From the NCBI GenBank assembly GCA_900543365.1, contig UQRG01000014.1, forward strand, positions 1 to 18,534: a stretch of 18,534 nucleotides of DNA. The letters are read 5' to 3'. The position numbers and the translations under genes were made by a program. A model generated the notes under the pieces. The model had not been told where the DNA came from and did no database searches. It worked only from the letters and a program-made list of their open reading frames with translations. Origin of the DNA: an uncultured Eubacterium sp. (GTDB lineage Bacteria; Bacillota; Clostridia; Lachnospirales; CAG-274). This document shows, piece after piece, positions 7,961 through 14,268 of the stretch; within the stretch, counting starts at the first letter, position 1, and the number at the start of each line of letters is the position of its first letter.

Positions 7961-7972
7961 TTAGACTTCTAA
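7961..7972. promoter_or_regulatory. Short palindrome in the MarR leader
   Basis: Arms TTAGA (7961-7965) and TCTAA (7968-7972) pair perfectly around 2 bp, just downstream of the predicted start of the MarR transcript. It could be an autoregulatory site, but it does not match the palindrome at the efflux promoter and may be chance. Confidence 0.25.
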
Positions 7973-7981
7973 CCTTTTTAG

Positions 7982-8010
7982 ATTTTACTCCTCTTTTATT
8001 AATATGTCAA
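7982..8010 (-). promoter_or_regulatory. Promoter of the MarR gene
   Basis: On the minus strand: perfect -35 TTGACA (8005-8010), 17-bp spacer, -10 TAAAAT (7982-7987, five of six). Predicted start is near 7975, leaving a leader of about 40 nt before the TTG start. This is the best sigma-A-type promoter in the window. Confidence 0.75.
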
Positions 8011-8091
8011 TAAGTTTTTTATCACTTAATAAAAATTTCATAGTTTCTTTGTTTTTTATATAATTAGTTATTTTATATCAATCTTTTTACT

Positions 8092-8126
8092 AAAAATACT
8101 CGCCTTTATTCATAAGCGAGTATTTT
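8092..8126 (-). terminator. Terminator of the beta-helix lipoprotein gene
   Basis: Arms 8093-8103 and 8116-8126 pair perfectly over 11 bp (core TACTCGC/GCGAGTA) around a 12-nt loop. On the minus strand the stem ends in TTTTT and begins 9 nt after the stop codon at 8136. The region from here to the MarR promoter is otherwise AT-rich with nothing seen. Confidence 0.85.
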
Positions 8127-8135
8127 CAGTTCTAT

Positions 8136-10178
8136 TTAATTGTTTTCGGTTTCTATTGTAACTTCTGTCGTATTAGGTCTGTTACCCATTCTATCATCCA
8201 TACTTCTAAAGCCATTGTTATTACCATATTTACTAACGCCTTCCTCAGCACTAAGGGTTACAGCCTTTTCTCCATTAACATATACTGTATATGTATTACC
8301 TGTCTTTATATCAGGTGATGAGAAAATTATATTCTGAAATTCCTTATCAGATACAGACTCATATATAGTCTTATTATTACTATCCATAATTAAAATAGAA
8401 CTATTAGCCTTTTGAGTTTCATCAAGAATAATATTAAATATATTTTGACTGCTTCCAGCCTTAGGACACTCAATCATACCTGCACTTCCTATTGCAAACA
8501 ATGTACCACCATAAATAATGTTTTCTGATGCTGAATCTAAAGAACCATTACCGCCACTTGTTGGACCATTAACAATTATTTCACCACCAAAAAAGCACAA
8601 ATTACCATTTGAATCAAGTCCGTCACCTTGAGCATTTACAACTAATTTACCACCATTTACAATTATTTGATGTTCATCACCATCTTTAACATTATTCATC
8701 ATTGTAGCACCAGAACCACCACCTGCATTTATACCATCATCTTGTGACTTAATATTTATGTTACCACCATTTATTGTAACCGTAGATTTTGACTCAATAC
8801 CCTCATCTTTTGAATCTATGTCAATGTCACCTCCATTCACAAATAAGCAGCCTCCAGCCTTTATACCTTTGCTTATATCTGATTTTAAATTAATACTGCC
8901 ATCATTTATAATAATAAGATTGTCACACTTAATACTATGGTCAGTTGAACTAATATCTATTGAACCTCCATTTATTGTAATTAAGTTGTTAGACTTTATA
9001 CCTTTACTACTTTCACTATTTTCATCTTCAGTTGTTGTTTCTGTTGTATCCTCACTTTTTTTCTCCTTATTGTTTTGCATTTGAAAATACTGCTTTTTAT
9101 TTTCACTTTGTGGCGTTTCTGGTGGCTGTTGTCCATTTTCACTTTGTGGTATTTTCGGTCTTTCTCCTCCAAAGTCTCTCATAGGCGGTGCATCATTATT
9201 TGTTTTTTCTGGTATTTCTCCTTTTGTAGTTATGTTTACTGTACCATAATTTACTTCAACATATTTTTCACCATTTATTCCATCTCCCATTGCTTCAATA
9301 TTTATTGAACCTGATTTAACATTTACACCGTCATTTGCATTTATAGCATCACCTACAGTTGTTGTTATATTAATTGTACCACCGTCAATTTTAATATCAT
9401 CATCACTTGCTATACCGTGATTGTAATTAGCATTAATTGTTATAGTACCTTCTCCTTGAATATCTAAATCATCATTAGAGAATACACAGCCTTTAGCGTC
9501 AACACTATAATCAGAGTCATCTGTTAATTTGTTTGTACTATCTTTTGTACTTTCAATTATACCTTTTTTACTATTTTTAAAGTAAATTGCTGGACCATTA
9601 TCATTTGTTATACTTACGCCATTTAAAATAATTTTAACCTTATCAGAGCTATCAACACATACCATACCTTTAAAAGTACCCGTTAGTATATAAATACCAC
9701 CTTTAGTAATTGTATATGTAGAGTCCCTTACTTCATTTAAATTTACACTTACATTATTATCTTTCCAAGCATCATCTATTTCCTCATTAGTAGTTATTAT
9801 CTCTTCGTCAGAACTAACATTTTCTCCTGTTAATGTCATAATACTTGCAACAGTTACAGAAAGAGAACCATTTACAATAGTTGCTGGCTTATTCATTTTA
9901 ATATTTTCGCCATTTAAAACAGCTATATCGGAATTTGTTCTAATAGCAATTACTCTTTTCTTTTTACTTGCATAAAGAGTTTTGTTAGTTTTTTCCCAGT
10001 TAATATTATAGCCTAGTTCCTCTAGCACATCTCTAATAGAAACCATATCTTCACTACCAGTAACCTGTTGAACTATTTCAATATTTTCAGCATTTGATGT
10101 ACTGGCTAAAACTCCACTACAGCCTACTGAACTAAAAATTAATATTGTACATAATAATATACATAAATTCTTTTTCAT
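8136..10178 (-). CDS. Cthe_2159-type beta-helix carbohydrate-binding lipoprotein with N-terminal stalk domain
   Basis: The product is 680 aa from an ATG with GGGAG 10 nt upstream. Lipobox SVGC (Cys20) anchors it outside the cell. Residues about 42-125 look like a copper-amine-oxidase N-terminal-like 'stalk' domain (VSIRDVLEELGYNINWEKTN, then LNGENIKMNKPATIVNGSLSV). From about 140 to 585 comes a right-handed beta-helix with repeated rungs such as DIKIDGGTINI, VTINGGNINIKSQDDGIN and IIVNGGKLVVNAQGDGLD; this matches the family of C. thermocellum Cthe_2159 (DUF4353), a polygalacturonate/cellulose binder. A Pro-, Gln-, Glu- and Thr-rich linker (about 321-395) interrupts the helix and holds two PQSEN repeats, from a 14-bp direct repeat at 9100-9113 and 9136-9149. 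The rungs are rich in Asp/Asn, suited to calcium. A small beta domain (about 595-645) and a polar tail end it. It is a single-gene unit; a TATAGT -10-like box lies upstream. The exact ligand is unknown. Confidence 0.87.
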   Translation of the reverse strand: MKKNLCILLCTILIFSSVGCSGVLASTSNAENIEIVQQVTGSEDMVSIRDVLEELGYNINWEKTNKTLYASKKKRVIAIRTNSDIAVLNGENIKMNKPATIVNGSLSVTVASIMTLTGENVSSDEEIITTNEEIDDAWKDNNVSVNLNEVRDSTYTITKGGIYILTGTFKGMVCVDSSDKVKIILNGVSITNDNGPAIYFKNSKKGIIESTKDSTNKLTDDSDYSVDAKGCVFSNDDLDIQGEGTITINANYNHGIASDDDIKIDGGTINITTTVGDAINANDGVNVKSGSINIEAMGDGINGEKYVEVNYGTVNITTKGEIPEKTNNDAPPMRDFGGERPKIPQSENGQQPPETPQSENKKQYFQMQNNKEKKSEDTTETTTEDENSESSKGIKSNNLITINGGSIDISSTDHSIKCDNLIIINDGSINLKSDISKGIKAGGCLFVNGGDIDIDSKDEGIESKSTVTINGGNINIKSQDDGINAGGGSGATMMNNVKDGDEHQIIVNGGKLVVNAQGDGLDSNGNLCFFGGEIIVNGPTSGGNGSLDSASENIIYGGTLFAIGSAGMIECPKAGSSQNIFNIILDETQKANSSILIMDSNNKTIYESVSDKEFQNIIFSSPDIKTGNTYTVYVNGEKAVTLSAEEGVSKYGNNNGFRSMDDRMGNRPNTTEVTIETENN

Positions 10179-10270
10179 AATAATTTCTCCCTTCTTTTGA
10201 TTTATTTATACTATACACCGTGATTTTTAAATTATAATAAGTAAAAAATTAAAAAATGATTAAAAAAAAG

Positions 10271-10298
10271 TTGTTTTTTATATTATTTGTGATAAAAT
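10271..10298 (+). promoter_or_regulatory. Promoter of the yhaM-rlmD unit
   Basis: -35 TTGTTT (10271-10276), 16-bp spacer, -10 TAAAAT (10293-10298), about 30 nt before the yhaM ATG. It lies in the 150-bp divergent space shared with the beta-helix gene, which is otherwise poly-A/T-rich. Confidence 0.5.
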
Positions 10299-10328
10299 CT
10301 AATTATATTGATTTAACAGGAGGCACTT

Positions 10329-11273
10329 ATGCGTTATATAAATGAATTAACAGACGGCGAAAGAATTGTTGACTTTTATTTTTGCAAACAAAGACAAAGT
10401 ATGAAATCGCAAAAAACTGGCAAAAATTATCTTTCATTGGTTTTATCAGATAAAACTGGTACAATAAGTGGTAAGGTTTGGGATATTTCAAGAGATATAC
10501 AATCATTTAACGAAGGTGACTATATTAAAATAGATGCAAATGTGCAAACATTTAACAATGACCTTCAACTTAATATTAAGAAAATAAGAAAAGCACAAGA
10601 AGGCGAATACGATGAGGCAGATTACATACCTACAACTGATAAAAATGTAAATGACCTTTATACTAAATTAAATGACTATATTAACTCAATTGAAGACCAA
10701 TATATAAAAAGATTGCTTACTAATATATTTATTGAAAACAATACAATAGCTGAAAACTTTAAAAAGCACACAGCAGCAAAGGCAATGCACCACAACTATA
10801 TGGGTGGACTTATTGAACATACTATATCTGTAACTGCCATTTGTGACTTTTTTGCCAGTCACTATGATGATGTAAACAGAGATATACTTATTGCCTCTGC
10901 TCTTTTACACGATATAGGCAAAATAAAGGAACTTTCAGACTTTCCTAATATAGACTATACTGATGACGGAGAACTTTTAGGTCATATTGTTATGGGTTCT
11001 GAATTTATAGGTACTGAGGCAGATAAAATTGACGGGTTTCCTCATCAATTACGCTCTCTTATTCAGCATAATATTCTTGCTCATCACGGAGAGTATGAAT
11101 ATGGCTCTCCTAAACTTCCTAGAACTATTGAGGCATTTATTCTCCACTGTGCTGACGATACAGATGCAAAAGTTAAAATGTTTGAAACAGCTATTGCGGA
11201 TAGCCCTTCAAATTCTGTATGGGCGGGTTACAACAGAATATTAGCCAGAAATATTAGAAAGACAGAGTATTAA
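10329..11273 (+). CDS. yhaM: YhaM-type 3'-5' exoribonuclease (OB-fold plus HD domain)
   Basis: The product is 314 aa, the normal YhaM length, with AGGAGG 5 nt before the ATG. Residues about 10-90 form an OB-fold nucleic-acid-binding domain (GKNYLSLVLSDKTGTISGKV). The HD phosphohydrolase domain follows: HHNYMGGLIEHT (His164), ALLHDIGKIKE (His194-Asp195, Lys198), LGHIVMGS (His219), ILAHHGEYEYGSP (His252/253) and HCADDTDAK (Asp276/277), giving the full metal-ligand set. In B. subtilis YhaM degrades short RNA (and DNA) from the 3' end in the cytoplasm with Mn or Co. The gene is followed after 2 nt by rlmD, so both are probably one transcript. Nothing is missing or odd. Confidence 0.93.
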   Translation: MRYINELTDGERIVDFYFCKQRQSMKSQKTGKNYLSLVLSDKTGTISGKVWDISRDIQSFNEGDYIKIDANVQTFNNDLQLNIKKIRKAQEGEYDEADYIPTTDKNVNDLYTKLNDYINSIEDQYIKRLLTNIFIENNTIAENFKKHTAAKAMHHNYMGGLIEHTISVTAICDFFASHYDDVNRDILIASALLHDIGKIKELSDFPNIDYTDDGELLGHIVMGSEFIGTEADKIDGFPHQLRSLIQHNILAHHGEYEYGSPKLPRTIEAFILHCADDTDAKVKMFETAIADSPSNSVWAGYNRILARNIRKTEY

Positions 11274-11275
11274 TT

Positions 11276-12643
11276 ATGAAAATAAAGAAAAATGATATTT
11301 ACGATATTAAAATAACAGATTTAGGCACTCACGGCGAAGGTATAGGCAAAATTGATGGATATACCCTTTTTGTTAAAAACACATTGCCAGATGAAGATGT
11401 AAAAGTTGTTGTTGTTAAAGCAAACAAAAATTATGGCTATGGCAAGGTTATTGAGTTAATTAAACCATCACCTAATAGAATTACTCCTCCTTGTGCTGTC
11501 GCTGGCAAATGTGGTGGATGTACAATACAACACTTAAACTACCAAAGTCAGCTTGATTTAAAAAGAAATAAAGTTAAACAAAACATAATGCGTATTGGTG
11601 GCTTTGATAGTGTTCAAGTTGAACCTACAATAGGTATGGAAGAACCTTTTCACTACAGAAATAAGGCTCAATACCCAGTTAATACAGATAATAACGGTTT
11701 GAATATCGGTTTCTATTCTTTAGGCAGTCACAAAATTGTTAATTATGATGATTGTTTAATTGGTAGTAAAATTAATAAAACTATTTTAAAAGCTATTAGA
11801 AACTTTATTGAAAATCATAATATTACCACATATAATGAAAAGACTAAAAAAGGACTTATTCGTCATATTTTAATAAGAGAAGGCTATTATACTAATGAAC
11901 TTATGATCTGTCTTGTTATAAACAGTTATAACTTTAAGTATAAAAATGAATTGTTGCATTCTCTTGAAAATATTGAAAATATTACATCAGTTGTTATTAA
12001 TTACAACACAACTAAGTCCAATGTTATTTTAGGTAACACATGTGAAACTATATATGGCAATGATTATATAACAGATAAAATTGGAGATATTTTGTTTAAA
12101 ATTTCGCCTCTTTCATTTTTCCAAGTTAATCCAATACAAACATATAAACTTTATTCAAAAGCTCTTGAATTTGCTGGACTTAAGGGCAATGAGGTTGTTA
12201 TTGATGCCTATTGTGGCATTGGTTCAATATCACTATTTCTTGCTCAAAAAGCTAAATATGTGTATGGCATTGAAATTGTGCCAGATGCAATAGAAAATGC
12301 TAATGAAAATGCTAAACTAAACAATATAAATAATACAGAATTTTTTGTTGGCAAGTCCGAGGACATTGTTCCTCAACTTTATAACGAAAAAGGTATTAAG
12401 CCAGATGTAATGGTTGTCGACCCTCCAAGAAAAGGTTGTAACGAAAGTCTTTTAAAACTTATGCTTAATATGAGTCCGAAAAGAATAGTATATGTTTCCT
12501 GTGATAGTGCAACTTTAGCAAGAGATTTAAAAATACTGTGTTCAGATAACCAGTATAAAATAACTAAGGTTCAGCCAGTTGATATGTTCCCTCACAGTTA
12601 TCACGTTGAAACGGTGGTATTGATGTCAAGGATTGAAAAATAA
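11276..12643 (+). CDS. rlmD: 23S rRNA (uracil-C5)-methyltransferase, RlmD/RlmCD type
   Basis: The product is 455 aa. An N-terminal TRAM domain (about 3-62) is followed by a [4Fe-4S] cluster motif: Cys73, Cys79, Cys82 (CAVAGKCGGC) and Cys160 (NYDDC), equivalent to the four cluster Cys of E. coli RumA. The SAM-methyltransferase domain has FFQVN (281-285), VIDAYCGIGSISL (308-320), VMVVDPPRKGC (378-388), the catalytic Cys409 in YVSCDSATLARDL and the general base Glu445 in HVET. It methylates uracil in 23S rRNA at U1939; Gram-positive relatives (RlmCD) may also modify U747, and I cannot tell which applies. It starts 2 nt after the yhaM stop with no good ribosome site, so translation is probably coupled. 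Its 3' end is the last clearly chromosomal sequence before the accessory region. Confidence 0.94.
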   Translation: MKIKKNDIYDIKITDLGTHGEGIGKIDGYTLFVKNTLPDEDVKVVVVKANKNYGYGKVIELIKPSPNRITPPCAVAGKCGGCTIQHLNYQSQLDLKRNKVKQNIMRIGGFDSVQVEPTIGMEEPFHYRNKAQYPVNTDNNGLNIGFYSLGSHKIVNYDDCLIGSKINKTILKAIRNFIENHNITTYNEKTKKGLIRHILIREGYYTNELMICLVINSYNFKYKNELLHSLENIENITSVVINYNTTKSNVILGNTCETIYGNDYITDKIGDILFKISPLSFFQVNPIQTYKLYSKALEFAGLKGNEVVIDAYCGIGSISLFLAQKAKYVYGIEIVPDAIENANENAKLNNINNTEFFVGKSEDIVPQLYNEKGIKPDVMVVDPPRKGCNESLLKLMLNMSPKRIVYVSCDSATLARDLKILCSDNQYKITKVQPVDMFPHSYHVETVVLMSRIEK

Positions 12644-12927
12644 AGCCTGAAAAAGCCTTATTTTAAGGGATTTTTGAAAATGTGGTTTTTATCATAAAAT
12701 ACCCATTTTCTTTTATAGGAACATATCTACTCGAAAAAATTGACTTATATTTTTGGCAGTAAAAAAGATGTCAAAGCTTGTGGCACTAGGATAGATTTTT
12801 ACAGTTAGTGATTTAGATGTCAAAATTAACATCATTTTGGCACACTCAACTGTTTAAGGTATGTTAGGCTGTGGAATAGATGTAAACGAGAAATGATTTT
12901 TAAATCGGAAGTTGTAGGTGGTATTGA
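12644..12927. other. Non-coding spacer between rlmD and the hydrolase, with repeated GATGTCAA
   Basis: All three forward frames are broken by stops and no gene is supported. A weak hairpin near the rlmD stop is listed separately. The 8-mer GATGTCAA occurs at 12767-12774 and 12816-12823, and also within rlmD at 12622-12629; both spacer copies are followed some way on by TGGCAC. Bases 12816-12833 form an imperfect-looking stem (GATGT/ACATC). TTGACT at 12740-12745 could be a -35 box but no good -10 follows at the right distance. Confidence 0.5.
12656..12676 (+). terminator. Possible weak terminator after rlmD
   Basis: CCTTA (12656-12660) and TAAGG (12664-12668) form a 5-bp stem with a 3-nt loop, followed after GA by five T. 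It lies 13 nt after the rlmD stop. The stem is short, so termination may be poor. Confidence 0.35.
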
Positions 12928-13527
12928 ATGAAAAAATTAGTTATATATGTACACGGCAAAGGAGGAACAGCAGAAGAAGTAAAGCATTATAAGCCGTTCT
13001 TTCCTGAAAGTGATGTTATCGGGTTTGACTATAAATCGCAAAATCCTTGGGAAGCCAAAAGTGAGTTTTCCGATTTCTACGATTTGAACAGCAAAGGGTA
13101 TGATTCTGTCATTTTAGTAGCAAACAGCATAGGGGCTTTTTTCTCAATGAATGCTCTTGCTGAAAAGATGATTTCTAAAGCCTTGTTTATTTCTCCTATT
13201 GTAAGTATGGAAAGACTGATTACGAATATGATGATTTGGTCAAATGTTACGGAAGACGAACTTTGTAGCAAGAAAGAAATATCTACAGATTTTGGAGAAA
13301 CATTATCTTGGGAATATCTGTGCTATGTACGAAAGCACCCGATTAAGTGGAATATTCCAACTTGCATTTTATATGGTGCAAATGATAATTTGACTTCCAT
13401 AGAAACCGTATATGAATTTGCAGAACAAACAGGGGCAATTCTTACAGTAATGAATGACGGAGAACACTGGTTTCATACAGATAAGCAGATAGAGTTCCTT
13501 GATGATTGGATTAGAAAATCAATATGA
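12928..13527 (+). CDS. Small alpha/beta-hydrolase
   Basis: The product is 199 aa, ATG preceded by AGGTGG at 7 nt. It begins with the first core strand and oxyanion-hole loop KLVIYVHGKGGT (His9-Gly10). The nucleophile elbow is VANSIGAFFSM, with Ser67 in Ala-x-Ser-x-Gly rather than the usual Gly-x-Ser-x-Gly. The acid is Asp153 in LYGANDNLTS and the base is His180 in NDGEHWFHT (His183 is the alternative). It has no signal peptide, so it acts in the cytoplasm. The lid region (about 93-135, with MMIWSNVTEDEL) is small. Size and layout recall compact carboxylesterases and RBBP9/YdeN-like serine hydrolases; substrate unknown. It stands alone between the repeat spacer and a strong terminator, and its codon use is less AT-biased than rlmD, in keeping with an accessory gene. 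Confidence 0.85.
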   Translation: MKKLVIYVHGKGGTAEEVKHYKPFFPESDVIGFDYKSQNPWEAKSEFSDFYDLNSKGYDSVILVANSIGAFFSMNALAEKMISKALFISPIVSMERLITNMMIWSNVTEDELCSKKEISTDFGETLSWEYLCYVRKHPIKWNIPTCILYGANDNLTSIETVYEFAEQTGAILTVMNDGEHWFHTDKQIEFLDDWIRKSI

Positions 13528-13552
13528 AAAATTCCAGTTTGTATAATCAAAC

Positions 13553-13599
13553 AAAGCTCCCCATCACTGAATACATTCTAGTAATGGAGAGCTTTATTA
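13553..13599 (+). terminator. Terminator after the hydrolase gene
   Basis: Arms 13553-13568 and 13580-13595 pair at 14 of 16 positions (AAAGCTC...GAGCTTT) around an 11-nt loop. The right arm ends in CTTTATTAT. It starts 25 nt after the hydrolase stop. AAA on the far side gives little support for use on the minus strand. Confidence 0.7.
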
Positions 13600-13609
13600 T
13601 CTATACCCC

Positions 13610-14023
13610 TTAGCCTTCAATATCAATTTTCAGTCCGGATTTGGGTTCCACTGTGAAGTGGTCTTCCCAGATGGTGATTTGTTTCAGCCAGCGTTTCACC
13701 AACGCTTCATCGAATTCAGCGAGGTTGGTATGCTGTTCATTAATGAAGTCCTGAAGGTCGGTAATTCTAGTAATCTGGGCATCTCTGGCGGTGGTATCAA
13801 CGGTGCATTGCTGGCGTTGTTCACGGAGCTTGAAAATCTGTTCGGCAATCTCGTCATAGGCTTCCTTGTTATTAGCCTTTTGGAGTTCCATGAGCTGTTC
13901 GTCAATCCCCTAAGCTGTGGTTTTCTGGGCGTCACGGATGACCTTTGCTATGTTTTGCTGTAGCTGTGCCTGATAGGTAGATTTGTCGCCAAGGAGCTGA
14001 TTGATAGCACTCGCTCCAGTCTC
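13610..14023 (-). pseudogene. C-terminal remnant of a large serine recombinase
   Basis: The minus-strand frame reads without stops from 14023 except for an in-frame TAG at 13910-13912, and ends at TAA 13610. Before the TAG it reads ETGASAINQLLGDKSTYQ and NIAKVIRDAQKTTA; after it comes a coiled-coil stretch (ANNKEAYDEIAEQIFKLREQ) and the end LAEFDEALVKRWLKQITIWE, then DHFTVEPKSGLKIDIEG. This order (long coiled coil, then 'FDE.LV..W...I.V.ED.FTVE.KSG') is the C-terminal tail of large serine recombinases from conjugative or mobilisable elements of Firmicutes. The catalytic resolvase domain, recombinase domain and zinc ribbon are all absent, and a TGA at 14024-14026 closes the frame upstream. The stretch is clearly richer in G+C than its neighbours, pointing to acquired DNA. 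It cannot be active. An internal ATG at 13891 would allow a 93-aa product, which I think is meaningless. Confidence 0.72.
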
Positions 14024-14268
14024 TCATCAGCGTTGCCGTATCCTGTCAAGAGGTAAAAGCCAATAGTATTATTGACAACTCATATTAAGTTTATACCTGT
14101 AATTTTCACTTTGACGAGGTTTATCAAATATTGCTTACACAACTTTTTACACAGAGCCGTATTTCCATATAATTTTTTAACTGTCAATTCCAAAAAACTC
14201 TTTTTTAATTGCCATTGAACATTATGCATATTGTTTCCCAAAATTATATTGCAAAACCATTCAAATTA
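14024..14268. other. Non-coding junction between recombinase remnant and hsdR
   Basis: No gene is supported in these 245 bp. The first part (to about 14050) keeps the high G+C of the recombinase remnant; the rest is AT-rich. The only structured piece seen is the possible IS end at 14133-14158. No convincing terminator for hsdR was found. Confidence 0.5.
14133..14158. repeat. Possible IS256-type terminal repeat relic
   Basis: On the minus strand this reads GGCTCTGTGTAAAAAG followed by TTGTGTAAGC, with GTGTAA twice 11 bp apart. It resembles the GTGTAAA-rich ends of some IS256-family elements of Firmicutes. No transposase fragment and no second end were seen, so this is a weak call from memory of the pattern only. 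Confidence 0.25.

Larger units (their letters stand above)
12613..12927 (+). repeat. 11-bp direct repeats linking the rlmD 3' end and the hydrolase start
   Basis: GGTGGTATTGA occurs at 12613-12623, inside the last codons of rlmD (ETVVLM), and again at 12917-12927, ending right at the hydrolase ATG. Both copies are also preceded within 8 nt by GTTG. The copies flank a 293-bp spacer. This has the form of left and right attachment-site remnants, but 11 bp is short and the second copy also serves as the hydrolase ribosome site (AGGTGG). Confidence 0.4.

Noticed and set aside
8700..9060. Repetitive look of the beta-helix gene suggesting a CRISPR or tandem-repeat array.
   Set aside because: The repeats are protein-level beta-helix rungs of uneven length with divergent codons, not identical DNA repeats with spacers.
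12816..12833. GATGT...ACATC inverted repeat as a terminator or operator.
   Set aside because: A 5-bp stem with an 8-nt AT loop and no T-tract is too weak; it is not near a promoter I can support.
12644..12927. Small protein genes in the rlmD-hydrolase spacer.
   Set aside because: Every forward frame is stopped repeatedly within about 20 codons and no ribosome site precedes the few short ATG frames.
13658..13963. Plus-strand open frame of 101 codons opposite the recombinase remnant.
   Set aside because: It is the antisense of the recombinase frame, which has recognisable family motifs. The plus-strand product resembles no family and has no good ribosome site.
13985..14060. Frameshifted upstream extension of the recombinase (frame reading GYGNADERLERVL).
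   Set aside because: The native frame (ETGASAINQLLG) already continues through this stretch to a TGA at 14024-14026, so no frameshift is needed; the other frame is probably chance.
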